Shown here one piece after another: positions 1 to 8,730 of a DNA stretch of 64,000 nucleotides. This DNA is from Eutreptiella sp. 'Long Island Sound 2002' (Eukaryota > Euglenozoa > Euglenophyceae > Eutreptiales > Eutreptiaceae). The notes below the pieces were generated by a model. It did no database searches. It was given only the letters and a program-made list of their open reading frames with translations, and had not been told where the DNA came from. The stretch lies in assembly GCA_964036045.1 (NCBI GenBank), contig OZ038388.1, positions 30,215,759-30,279,758 of the forward strand, written 5' to 3'. The stretch's first letter is position 1, and the number at the start of each line of letters is the position of its first letter. A program made the translations under genes and the position numbers.

Positions 1-290
1 GCGGATTATTCTATGCACATCTGAGTGTCCATATCTGTCTGAAAAGATTTAAATAAATCCGATTATGTAAAAAAGTTTGGCCGATCTGGCCCGCGAGCGC
101 GCGTCAGCGGCAAATGGCGATTCCAGCTAAATGATCGGAACGCGGCGGATTTACGGGGAATGGACCGCGGAATCAAATCCGGCATATCAGAAATAAATTG
201 GAAAATTTCCTGAGACTGAGCTGCGAGGCGGCGATTCCGCCGAAGCAAAGAAAATGACCAAAATGTAGCCAATCTGGGTTAGATCAGTGA
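1..290. repeat. Possible diverged LTR fragment
   Basis: An 18-base stretch around 48-66 (ATTTAAATAAATCCGATT) is also found inside both LTRs of the chromovirus at about 29.55 and 39.35 kb. In all three places a GC-rich stretch with a CGCGCG-type run and a GGCGG/GGCAAATGGCG-type run follows. This suggests a related, older LTR end cut by the window boundary. Apart from this similarity I see no gene in the stretch. Confidence 0.3.
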
Positions 291-342
291 AAATCTGAGC
301 AGATGGGGGTTAGCCGCACTTACATAAAGTGTGCCAACGACA

Positions 343-806
343 AGAGGCGCGCTCCCAAACCCCACTCAAAGGTTGTGTCACCTAACGCAAAGAAAACCTA
401 AACCCGCTTCCATACACATATGGGCCCGTAATGGGCCATTGCTAAGGCCTCAAAGACGAGAGGCGCGCTCGCAAACCCCACTCCAAGCGTGTGTCACCTA
501 ACCCAAACAACACCCAAACACGCTTCTATACACATATGGGCCCGTAATGGGCCATTGCTAAGGCCTCAAAGACGAGAGGCGCGCTCCCAAACCCCATTCC
601 AAGCTTGTGTCACCTAACCCAAACAAAACCCAAACACGCTTCTATGCACATATGGGCCCGTAATGGGCCATTGCTAACGCCTCAAAGACGAGAGGCGCGC
701 TCCCAAACCCCACTCCAAGCTTGTGTCACCTAACCCAAACAAAACCCAAACACGCTTCTATGCACATATGGGCCCGTAATGGGCCCTTGTCACGGCACGG
801 CAAAGA
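343..806. repeat. 116-bp tandem repeat, about four copies
   Basis: The motif AGAGGCGCGCTC recurs at 343, 459, 575 and 691, giving an exact 116-base period. Each unit carries CACATATGGGCCCGTAATGGGCC followed by a variant of TTGCTAAGGCCTCAAAGACG. Units differ by only a few substitutions. The array lies downstream of the last visible exon of the minus-strand gene at 826-1824 and so probably sits in its next intron or 3' flank. Confidence 0.9.
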
Positions 807-825
807 GGATGGGAAAGGCACATAC

Positions 826-1824
826 CTGACTCCTTACGTTTCGCTTCCTCCTCACGGTCCTTGGCTTCCTTTCGCCCCTTCATCCTCCGAATGAGCTCCT
901 CCGCACCCTTTCTCCCTAAACAAACCAACCAACAAATGTACAATGTGCGGGAGAAAAAAGGGGCAAACAAGAAAAAATGCACAATGAACACAAAAAGGAC
1001 AAGCAAACAATTGACGCCACCACGGGGATACCTCGCTCGCTTGGCGTCTTGGGTGCACCCTCGGCGTGTGGCTCCGGCGAACGGCGTCTCCCCTCCCAGT
1101 CCTTCTTCCTTTGCTCCATCGTTGCTCTAAACAAGGGTTGACGGTGAAGGAACGGAACCATGTAACACGTGCCATGGTACAATGGTGCGTAGCGGTGCAT
1201 ACCACGTTCCGCCTCGGTTCGTGGTTCCGGGGATTGCTTTGGCGTGCCCGGCGGAGTTGGAGTTGCACTTGGACTTGGAGTATGAGCAATGTCAGCCAAG
1301 CGCTCAATCTCAATCTCCTCTTGCCATTGCGCGTGTGGGTCGTCTAGTTGGGGTCGTTGCGCGTGAAGTTGGTGACGTTGTCGGTCGCCAAGGCTGTCAT
1401 ACCAATTGACATGCCACGGTTGGGCCCCATCAAAGGCGACCTCATCCTCTTCTGCAACACAAAGAATAGGTAGGATGGAGGTGGGATAGGGAAGGCACGC
1501 ATTTTGCATGAAAGTGACGTGAAACGCACAACGAAATCAAAATGTTTGCAACCACATACCATCCGGGTGGGACCACCAATATTCCCTGGGAGTCTCCGCA
1601 TCCTTCTCGTACGCCTCGTCCGGCAACTTGATTTCCTTGCCTCCCTTCCCAATTTTTCCCTTCCATGGCTTCTTAAATCCTTTGGGGGGCAGCACATGAG
1701 GGTCGTGGGGTGGCGATGGGGGTACTTGGATGAGTGCGCTGATTGGGTGGGGACCCGGAGCCTGGTCTGCGTCCTCGGGGTCCTTCCAGTCCCAAGCAGC
1801 ATTGGCAGTGGCTTTGGCATACAT
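826..1824 (-). CDS. Four-exon hypothetical gene, 3' end outside visible exons
   Basis: Four exons read on the minus strand: 1560-1824, 1203-1451, 1032-1124 and 826-915. They are separated by GT-AG introns of 108, 78 and 116 bases with donors GTATGT, GTATGC and GTATCC; two acceptors end TTTAG and one uses the second AG of TTTAGAG. All junctions are phase 1, so the frame is kept throughout. The start ATG at 1824 is preceded by an in-frame stop, which supports it. The protein begins MYAKATANAAWDW. It is charged and low in hydrophobic residues, with a Pro/Thr/Ser-rich middle and a Lys/Arg/Glu-rich helix-like stretch in exon 4. A further donor at 825 (GTATGTG) shows that at least one more exon lies beyond, past the 116-bp repeats or outside the window. 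I do not recognise the family. Confidence 0.6.
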
Positions 1825-1869
1825 AGTTTTGCGAAATTAAGTGCTACAGAGCGCCAGGAAATGCACATC

Positions 1870-2955
1870 CCTTAACCTGGCACGCGATGCGTCTGTCCCC
1901 CCTGTCATAAATGTATTGTGATAAAACAAAAAGGTTTTCAGTTCTGTGAAAATTTGATGTGGATGCGCGTGCGCAATGTGGGCAGATCCTTTAGTCCTAC
2001 GCGTAGTCCTAAGCCGTAGTCCTGCATAGCCATTCCCGCCATTCACCATTACTCCATAAGTACCTGCACTCAGTTGTTGCGTTTCAGCGGACAGAGGGAG
2101 CCGGGACTACAACCGCAGGAACTCCATAACTGATTTTACAACCACATGTTTTGCTAGACGTGCCAGTGTAACGGGTGCACAGATGAAAATATGCCTTGAC
2201 CCCCGACAATGCGGAGCGGCTTGGGGTTATTTTTGAAATCATGTGTTTGATCCATTTGCTGCCACAGTTTTGGTCCCTAAATAGCCCATTTCCAGTTCAG
2301 CCATGCCACTTTTTCCCGCTGGTTCTCTAATAAATCTTCGGGTTTTACCCGGGTTCTCCTGGTGTTTTCCCTGTTGTCAACCCCCCCACCAAATTCTTCA
2401 TTGTTGTTGTTGTTGTTGTTGTTCGTGTGGCTAGATTTCAGGGGAGCAGGGTGTACTAATATATCCTGTACTCTGCAACCCTCTCCTAACGCCACGTGCC
2501 TCCAAGACATGGTGACAGAGTGGCTACAAAATGGCTTGGATTTGACTTGGTTGTAGAAACACAGGGTGGCAACTTGGAGGTTTGCACGTCCTGCTCTGTA
2601 TACATGGGGGGACTGTGCGCAGAAATTGGGGAGTATTGTGCATCAAAGGGGACAGTTTGCAACTGAGTCGCCTGCACACATTACCCATCAGCATGGGCAA
2701 GTGCATATTGGATTTAATCGGAATTTTGGTGCCACTCTTGTATGAGGGGCCATTGTGATCCATGTTTCATAGTTTCATTGTTTTAACAGGAGTCGGAAGT
2801 GTCAAGTGTCAAGTTTCAAGACGTAGATTCTGGTGATGATGTGAAGGACGTCGGCAAGGGCCCTGTGTTTATTACAATTGTAGACGATGATGATCCCGGG
2901 ATCGTGGCTGGTAATCAGGTCTGGATCACCTGGATGCAGGTCGGAGGCAGAACTG
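1870..2955. other. Intergenic stretch with a (TTG)n tract
   Basis: No coding exon can be supported here. The only feature is a short TTG trinucleotide run at about 2398-2422. Base composition is mixed and there are no obvious duplicated blocks. Confidence 0.5.
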
Positions 2956-2961
2956 GGTGCA

Positions 2962-3330
2962 CAACTCGGCACCACTGGGCTGGGGGGCGTGTGGGGGCGC
3001 CTCCCTGGACCCACAGTCTTTAAGTAAGTCTGACCCCCCCCCCCTGGACTCACCCAGCCACCCCCCCCCCCCCCCCCCGCTTTTAAAATATTGGGCCAAA
3101 TTTTCCTCCGGGCCTTCGGCCGATCAAAATTTTTCTCTGGCGCCTTCAGGGCCAATTGGTTTAGACCAAAAAACTTCTTCGGCGCCTCTAACAACTCAGC
3201 ACCACTGGGCCTGGGTTGGGGGGCTGGAAACCCCCCCCCCCTAAAAAAAAAAACCCTGGTCCAAGGTCCAGGGTTTTCAGTGCTATGGGGTGTCCAAGGC
3301 TTTTTTTTTAATCCCCCCTCCAAGGATAAG
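2962..3330. repeat. Low-complexity block with poly-C tracts and a direct repeat
   Basis: Poly-C runs lie at about 3038-3051 and 3061-3079, and a mixed C/A run at 3231-3253. The phrase AACTC(G/A)GCACCACTGGGC occurs at about 2962 and again at about 3189. Open frames across this block result from homopolymers and are not treated as genes. Confidence 0.6.
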
Positions 3331-3617
3331 CAAGCGCTTGCTGAATTTTTTTTTGCTTGTATCCGGTATGTTTTGGCCAAGGTGGAGCTGAAGTACTACG
3401 TGAAGTGGTTCGACAGAGTCCCGTTGGGTGGGAGCTGACTAGCCGGCGGTGGGACGGGATGGGGTGGGCACCTGGCTGCAGACTCCCAAACATAGACGGG
3501 GGGGGGCCTGCGGCCTCCCGCCCCAACCCAAATTGCTACGCTTCACACGTTCCGCTTCCGGCAATGCCTGCGGCGCTAAAGATAAGAAGACTCCTGCGGT
3601 GGCCATACATGGTGTGC

Positions 3618-3652
3618 TGGGGCGGAAGTTCCCGGGCAGGCATTTCCCGGGG
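3618..3652. promoter_or_regulatory. Paired TTCCCGGG repeats before Rep (possible iterons)
   Basis: Two direct copies of TTCCCGGG, about 15 bases apart, lie just upstream of the Rep gene, followed by GAGTATTAAG. In CRESS-DNA viruses short direct repeats near the origin serve as Rep binding sites. The assignment here is inference only. A TATATA at 3677-3682 is only 7 bases before the start codon, probably too close to be a conventional TATA box. Confidence 0.25.
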
Positions 3653-3688
3653 GAGTATTAAGAAGGAAGAGTTCTGTATATAGTAAAC

Positions 3689-4564
3689 ATGGCACTACCT
3701 GCAAAAGTGCGTAACTGGACCTTCACCAACTACAATCTCGATTTCGATTACAAATGTCTGGTGAACGACCACAAGGTGAAGTACATCGCGTATGCAGAGG
3801 AGACGTGCCCCACGACAAGCAGGAAGCATCACCAGGGGTGGCTGTGCTTCTTCAACACGAGGAGACACGAATTAGGGAAGGACAGGCAGAGGGCAGCAGA
3901 CGCAAGCATCCCAGGTGCACACCTGGAACCGATGCGTGGCAGCCTCCAGCAAAACGACAAATACTGCAGCAAGGAGACAGCTGGGGTGCTTGTCCAGTTC
4001 GGGGAAAAGCCCAAACAGGGGAATCGAGTGGACTTGGATGCCATCAAGAAAGAATTGGAGGATGGCACTACGACGGTGGACGATATAGTCCTGGATCATC
4101 CAGTGACTTTTCATCAATATGGACGGACTCTGAGGGAGATGGAGACTATACTTCTTCGGAGGAAGAAACGAGAATGGATGACTGAGGGTGTGTGGTACTA
4201 CGGCCCCACAGCGGTTGGCAAATCCCACATGGCTTTCGAGGGATACCATTACACGACCCACTATGTGAAGTGCCTCAACGACGATTGGTGGGACGGATAC
4301 AAAGGACAAGAGATCGTCATCCTCAATGATTTCCGGGGGCAAATTGATTACAGTGAGATGCTGCAATTGTGCGACAAGTGGCATCATACGGTGAAACAGC
4401 GCAACCGAGAGCCGGTGCCTTTCCTGGCGAAAAAGGTCATCGTAACCTCGGCCTTGCATCCGAAGGAGCTGTACGACAAGCTAAAACATGAAGACTCTAT
4501 TGCTCAACTTCTCCGACGTTTCGAGTGTATCTTCATGGATGGCAGAGACCTTATCCCTGCCTAA
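3689..4564 (+). CDS. rep: Intact CRESS-DNA virus Rep (HUH endonuclease + SF3 helicase), endogenous
   Basis: A single uninterrupted 291-residue frame encodes a rolling-circle replication initiator of the circular single-stranded DNA virus type. The HUH nuclease motifs are visible in order: motif I NWTFTNYN (residues 9-16), motif II HHQGWLCF (47-54), and motif III YCSK (92-95) with the catalytic tyrosine. The superfamily 3 helicase follows: Walker A GPTAVGKS (172-179), Walker B with ILNDF near 211-215, and motif C VIVTSA near 250-255, with Ser where Asn is usual. The length is normal for this family. No capsid gene is next to it. The flanks are ordinary low-complexity nuclear DNA, so it looks like an integrated Rep copy. 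The absence of stops or frameshifts implies a recent insertion or selection on the host copy. It could also be a Rep-bearing mobile element. A function in the host is unknown. Confidence 0.92.
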   Translation: MALPAKVRNWTFTNYNLDFDYKCLVNDHKVKYIAYAEETCPTTSRKHHQGWLCFFNTRRHELGKDRQRAADASIPGAHLEPMRGSLQQNDKYCSKETAGVLVQFGEKPKQGNRVDLDAIKKELEDGTTTVDDIVLDHPVTFHQYGRTLREMETILLRRKKREWMTEGVWYYGPTAVGKSHMAFEGYHYTTHYVKCLNDDWWDGYKGQEIVILNDFRGQIDYSEMLQLCDKWHHTVKQRNREPVPFLAKKVIVTSALHPKELYDKLKHEDSIAQLLRRFECIFMDGRDLIPA

Positions 4565-4580
4565 AATCCTGGAGCACAAG

Positions 4581-4625
4581 TGCTCTTTGGGTAGTACTCT
4601 GGACTTCTGGTCCAGCCAAAGAGCA
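4581..4625. other. Strong nested hairpin just after Rep
   Basis: A perfect 10-bp stem, TGCTCTTTGG at 4581-4590 against CCAAAGAGCA at 4616-4625, encloses an inner 6-bp stem, CTGGAC/GTCCAG (4599-4604 and 4610-4615), with a five-base loop. The unpaired left arm reads GTAGTACT. It begins 17 bases after the Rep stop. It may be a decayed viral origin stem-loop or a transcript 3'-end structure. Confidence 0.5.
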
Positions 4626-4734
4626 GTTAACACAAAATTTTGATTTTTGTATGTTTTGTTCAACTTCAGAGCTATGCGAGCAACAACACAGGGTCTGCAT
4701 GGTGAGGCTCTTTCAGGGGGGGGGGGGATATGCG

Positions 4735-5450
4735 ACTCGCATTTTCCCGCATTTTCCGCATTTTTTTTCAAAATTTTTGGGCAGGTCCCTTAGTGTAATG
4801 TTCAAGAGGAAACATTCTAGTGGCATTGTCTTGTAGTCAGTTATTGCCGGAGGTTTTTTTTTGGCAGATGGCAGGGGAAAATGTTTTTGTTTGACCCTCT
4901 GTGTCTATGCTCAAAATATTCAGAATTTGTGGAGAATTCAAAAATGGATGAAAACCACAGAAAAGGACATTGACCCCGACCCGACCTCCGGGTCGGACCT
5001 TCGCTGATGGGAGCCTGAGTTGATGGGGAAATTTTTCTTGAACTTTTTTTCCCCTAGTTGTGTATATTCAATAAAACAGCGTGTCATGGGGATCATTTTG
5101 AGGTATGTATGTTGGGGTATCCACCCCTTCCCCCCAGGGAGCCCAGCGGTTTGGGTCAATGGGGGAGCACCTGATGCGGCGCGGATATTCAGCGGTCTCG
5201 CCTGACCAAGCAGCTGCAGCTTCTGCCCCTAGCTGTTTTGAGCCTAGTCCGTGATATTCTTGAGTTGAACTACTGCACTAAGTTGTTCCATCAAACCGTC
5301 CATGCTTTGAGCGCCCAATTGTGCAAGACGAGACGAAACATAGGGGTTTTGAGGGGCAAACACCATTCTTACCAAACCGCATTTTCTATCGCATTTTTTG
5401 CCGCATTTTCCGCATTTTGTCTGCATTTTTCCGCATTTTTTGCCAATCCC
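4735..5450. repeat. GCATTTT-rich simple repeat blocks
   Basis: Two clusters of CCGCATTTT-type units occur at about 4737-4768 and 5378-5450, each next to a poly-G or poly-C run. Between them I see no supportable gene, although short open frames exist. The clusters look like related degenerate microsatellites. Confidence 0.6.
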
Positions 5451-5594
5451 GGCAACCGCATTCCCCCCCCCCCCCTCTTTGGAGCAGAGAGGGACAAATT
5501 TATGTGCATCGTTGGAGAATGGACTCATTCATGTGCATCTATGTGCATCGTGGTAATCTGTGAGTAGCGGTCAAGTGCTTTGTCTATCACGCAG

Positions 5595-8150
5595 GACGCC
5601 AGAGAACAGACTCATCAGAGACAAGAAGCAGGAAATCTCAACGCCGCTCCAGATCGCCCTCATGCAGCCACCACCCAGACCATGGCAAAAGGATGAGCGT
5701 GCCCAGTATGTCTGCTGCCAAGAGGCCAGAGCTTTTGTAGTGTGTGTCCTACCCTAGGGTGGGTCTGTGAGAATTTTAGGCAGGGTGGGCTTCCGGGTAG
5801 GGTAGGCCATTGTGGAGGATTTTGGGTCGGCGCCTGGATAAGGAGAAGCGACAAGTACCAAAGGGGGAACAATGTGACATCAGTTTGAACCTGAATGTCT
5901 CCGCAGTGGTCTGTGAGTAGTTGTTAAACGCTTTGTCCTCAGGCCCTATTGCTCGGCGGGGAAGGGGCCCCTCAGAAGCACGAAGCAGTCGATCAAAACG
6001 ATCAACATCATGGCACTCTTCGTCGTGGTCAATAACAGACAGATACCCGTCAAGCAGCCACCATGACAGAAGACCGGCCCTGCCTGGGGACCGTGGTATG
6101 TGTGCTGACATTGGTACACAGTAATGAGCTTCGGACTTGGACAACCTTGCCAATGCCCACCCGTCTGGTCGCCGACAGGTAGGAGGGGTGGCCAAGCCGT
6201 AGGCCTGAACCATCCAAAATTGTAGCTTGCTGATGCCTCTTCTCGCTGCACATGAGTATGCATCTCAAGAACTCTGCTGTCGTCTGTGAGTAGTTGTTAA
6301 CTGCTTTGTCCTTAGGCCCTATTTCTTGGAGGGGGAGGGACTCGTCAGAAGCACGAAGCAGTCGATCACAACGATCACCATCACGGCACTCTTCGTCGCG
6401 GTCAATGACAGACAGATACCCGTCAAGCAGCCGCCATGACAGAAGACCGACCCTGCCTGCGGATCGTGGTATGCGTGCTGACATTGGTACACATTAATGA
6501 GCTTCGGACTTGGACAACCTTGCCAATGCCCACCCGTCTGGTCGCTGACAGGGGAGAGGGGTGGCCAAGCCGTAGGCCTGAACCATTTAAAATTGTAGCT
6601 TGCTGATGCCTCTTCTCGCCGGACATGAGTATGCATCTGAAGATCTCTGCAGTAGTCTGTGAGCAGTTGCTAACTGCTTTGTCCTTAGGCCCTATCCCTC
6701 GGCGGGGGAGGGACTCGTCAGAATCAAGGCAATCACAACGATCGCCATCACGGCACTCTTCGTCACGCCGGAGGACAGAATGGTCAGAGACAAGAAGTAG
6801 GCATTCATCACGGTCGCCCTCACGACGCTCCTCCTCACGGTCAATCTATGGCAGAACGCCAGACCTACCAGGGGACTGTGGTATCTTTGTTGCCGTGACA
6901 TTTGGATAGATTTGTCAGCTTTGCACATATATGGGCTTCTCAGGGTGATGTGGTTTGGAGAGGAGGGCAAGGTGGGTCCCCCCCGCCCCCAACGCCCCCT
7001 TCCATGATTGCCTCTCTGCTAGGCCGGCAACCAGATGGTACGGAGCGGAGGGATCCATCTATCTCACGCAACTCTTCAAGGCCTGATAGACAAGGAGCGT
7101 CAGCTGGTGTGTTTCCCATGCTGGTGAATTAGCTCCGCTAGGGCTATGACATTTGTACACACCGCTCAGCTTCGCCGATGCATATCCCTCTCAACCAACA
7201 GCTTGCGTGCACTCTCGGCACCCTTTACTGGCCTCAGACTGCAGTTTTTCAAGAAGGATTCCACAGCCGTGCTGCTCAAGGAGACGAACCCGCAATGGGG
7301 ATGACAGGAGGCCACCGTTGCCTATGGACTATGGTATGTTTGCTGCATGACTTGTTCTGTGTTACGTGTCCATTGCATAGTAGTCGGGGGGGGGGGGCGA
7401 GGGAACCGTCACTTGGGGGTGTGAGGGAACCATTGCGCAAAGGTGTATACTGAACAAGGGGGGGGGGGGCTACATGTTGGTCAGCTTTTCGGATGGATAT
7501 CCCTTTCGACCAATAGGTTGCATGCACCATTAGCGCCTTTTACTGTCCTCAGAATGCAGCCGTTCAAGAGGGATTGCACAGCCGTGCTGCTCCAGGAGCC
7601 AAGCCTGCATCGGGGATAACAGAGAGCCACCATTACCTGTGGACTATGGTATGATCCTTGAGTCGAGGGTCTTGACACTTGTACATGTTGGTTAGCTTTT
7701 CGGATGGATATTCCTTTCGACCAATAGCTTGCATGCACCATTAGCGCCCTTTACTGTCCTCAGACTGCAGCTGTTCAAGAGGGATTCCACAACCGTGCTG
7801 CTTCAGGAGCCAGGCGTGCAACGGGGATGGCATTAGGCCAACCTTACCTGTGGACTATGGTATGCTTCCTGAGTCGCTTGTGCAATATCTCAGCAATGGG
7901 CGTGACATTTTTCCTCGTCTGTCAGCTTGGCGGATGGACCAGCAGCTCTGCTTGCATTTACCTTGGCACAGGCTGGCAAAACCATCCGAGATCCCTCTTC
8001 AGCAATTCTTCACCAAGAGCTTTCACAACAAGCGAGTGGCATGACAGCCCGCCTTCAAAGAGGCAGCGGACAGCAGATCCTATGATGAGCCCTATGATGT
8101 ACTGCATGAAGTGCAACACGCTGCTTGCGATGACAGGTTCACTGAAATAG
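5595..8150 (+). CDS. SR-like (Arg/Ser-rich) protein gene, 3' nine exons
   Basis: Nine exons can be placed: 5595-5705, 5943-6095, 6316-6468, 6689-6880, 7023-7106, 7238-7333, 7553-7648, 7764-7859 and 7972-8150. The introns are 112-237 bases with GT-AG ends. Every internal junction is phase 1, so the frame is unbroken to the stop at 8148-8150. The product is rich in Arg-Ser and Ser-Arg pairs (for example SRSPSRRSSSRS in the fourth exon), typical of RS domains of splicing factors. The last exon ends with a CxxC pair (YCMKC). Exons 2-4 and 6-8 are tandem duplicates of each other. The 5' end is not visible. The paralogue at 14981 suggests it would encode a U1/matrin-type zinc finger. A role in pre-mRNA splicing is inferred from composition only. 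Confidence 0.65.
5943..6880 (+). repeat. Tandemly duplicated RS exons (about 370-bp unit)
   Basis: Three exon-plus-intron units repeat with about a 370-base period. The exons are 153, 153 and 192 bases; the third has gained 39 bases, still a multiple of three. The intron copies share GTGAGTAGTTGTTAACTGC and CTTTGTCCTTAG near the acceptor and a conserved block containing AATGAGCTTCGGACTTGGAC. Symmetric phase 1-1 exons allow such duplication without changing the frame. Confidence 0.8.
7190..7862 (+). repeat. Second exon array, three 96-base exons
   Basis: Exons 7238-7333, 7553-7648 and 7764-7859 are each exactly 96 bases, share most of their sequence and end in GGACTATG before a GTATG donor. 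In phase 1 each ends with a peptide like RRPPLPMDYG, which resembles the ends of the RS exons upstream (RRPALPGDRG), so the two arrays are probably related. Flanking intron sequence (TGGATATCCCTTTCGACCAA) is duplicated with them. Confidence 0.75.
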
Positions 8151-8309
8151 TAACGGTGTGTGGACCCCCCCCCCTCAAGCCACCCCTACCATCCTCACGA
8201 CGTAGGATTTTTTTGTAATCTCGTTTATTGCAAAAAAAAGACAATTCTTTTTCTACAAGCATTTACCGCAAGACAAAATTGCACAAACTTACAATTTTTT
8301 TGCACTCCT

Positions 8310-8520
8310 GTGCTCCCCACGTTATACAATTTAGTATTCCAGGTGGGCACCTACTGAACCAATATATTGGTGTGCGCTCTGTAATTCTTTTATCAGGCTG
8401 GTATTAGTGAGGGTGAGTAATCACCCTCATGCATGCATTCATCTCTTTGAGCAAGGTACAAATACATGTCCAGTGCATCAAACGGGTTGATTGCTGCATC
8501 CCCGCAACGAGTTCATCCAA
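8310..8520 (-). mobile_element. Inverted, internally deleted copy of the 8.7-kb transposon ORF
   Basis: Read on the minus strand, this stretch matches about 9105-9205 and then jumps directly to the equivalent of about 10265-10345, losing roughly 1 kb of coding sequence. The match to the first block includes the GATGAATGCATGCATGAGGG phrase; the second includes CCAATATATTGGTTCAGTAGG with single-base changes. It lies head-to-head with the long copy that starts at 8731. Confidence 0.75.
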
Positions 8521-8730
8521 TTGTGGATGTACATGCTCTACCGGTGCAATCTCCTCGGCTTTTGTTCGAATGACCAACAAGAGGGTGTCTGTTTGTGCTG
8601 ATGACTCGCTGGTATTACACGCTTTCAATTTTCAACATGTTTATGCAAAATTGCTGTTACATTCCTTCTAGCTTTCATGAAGGCCCATATCAGAGGGTTT
8701 TTCTCAATTCTTCTTATTATTTTTTTTATG

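Noticed and set aside
6285-6315. Apparent 30-nt intron (GTGAGTAG...CTTAG) repeated in the RS gene
   Set aside because: The exon boundaries that keep frame use the GTATG donor about 190 bases upstream. The GTGAGTAG lies inside that intron.
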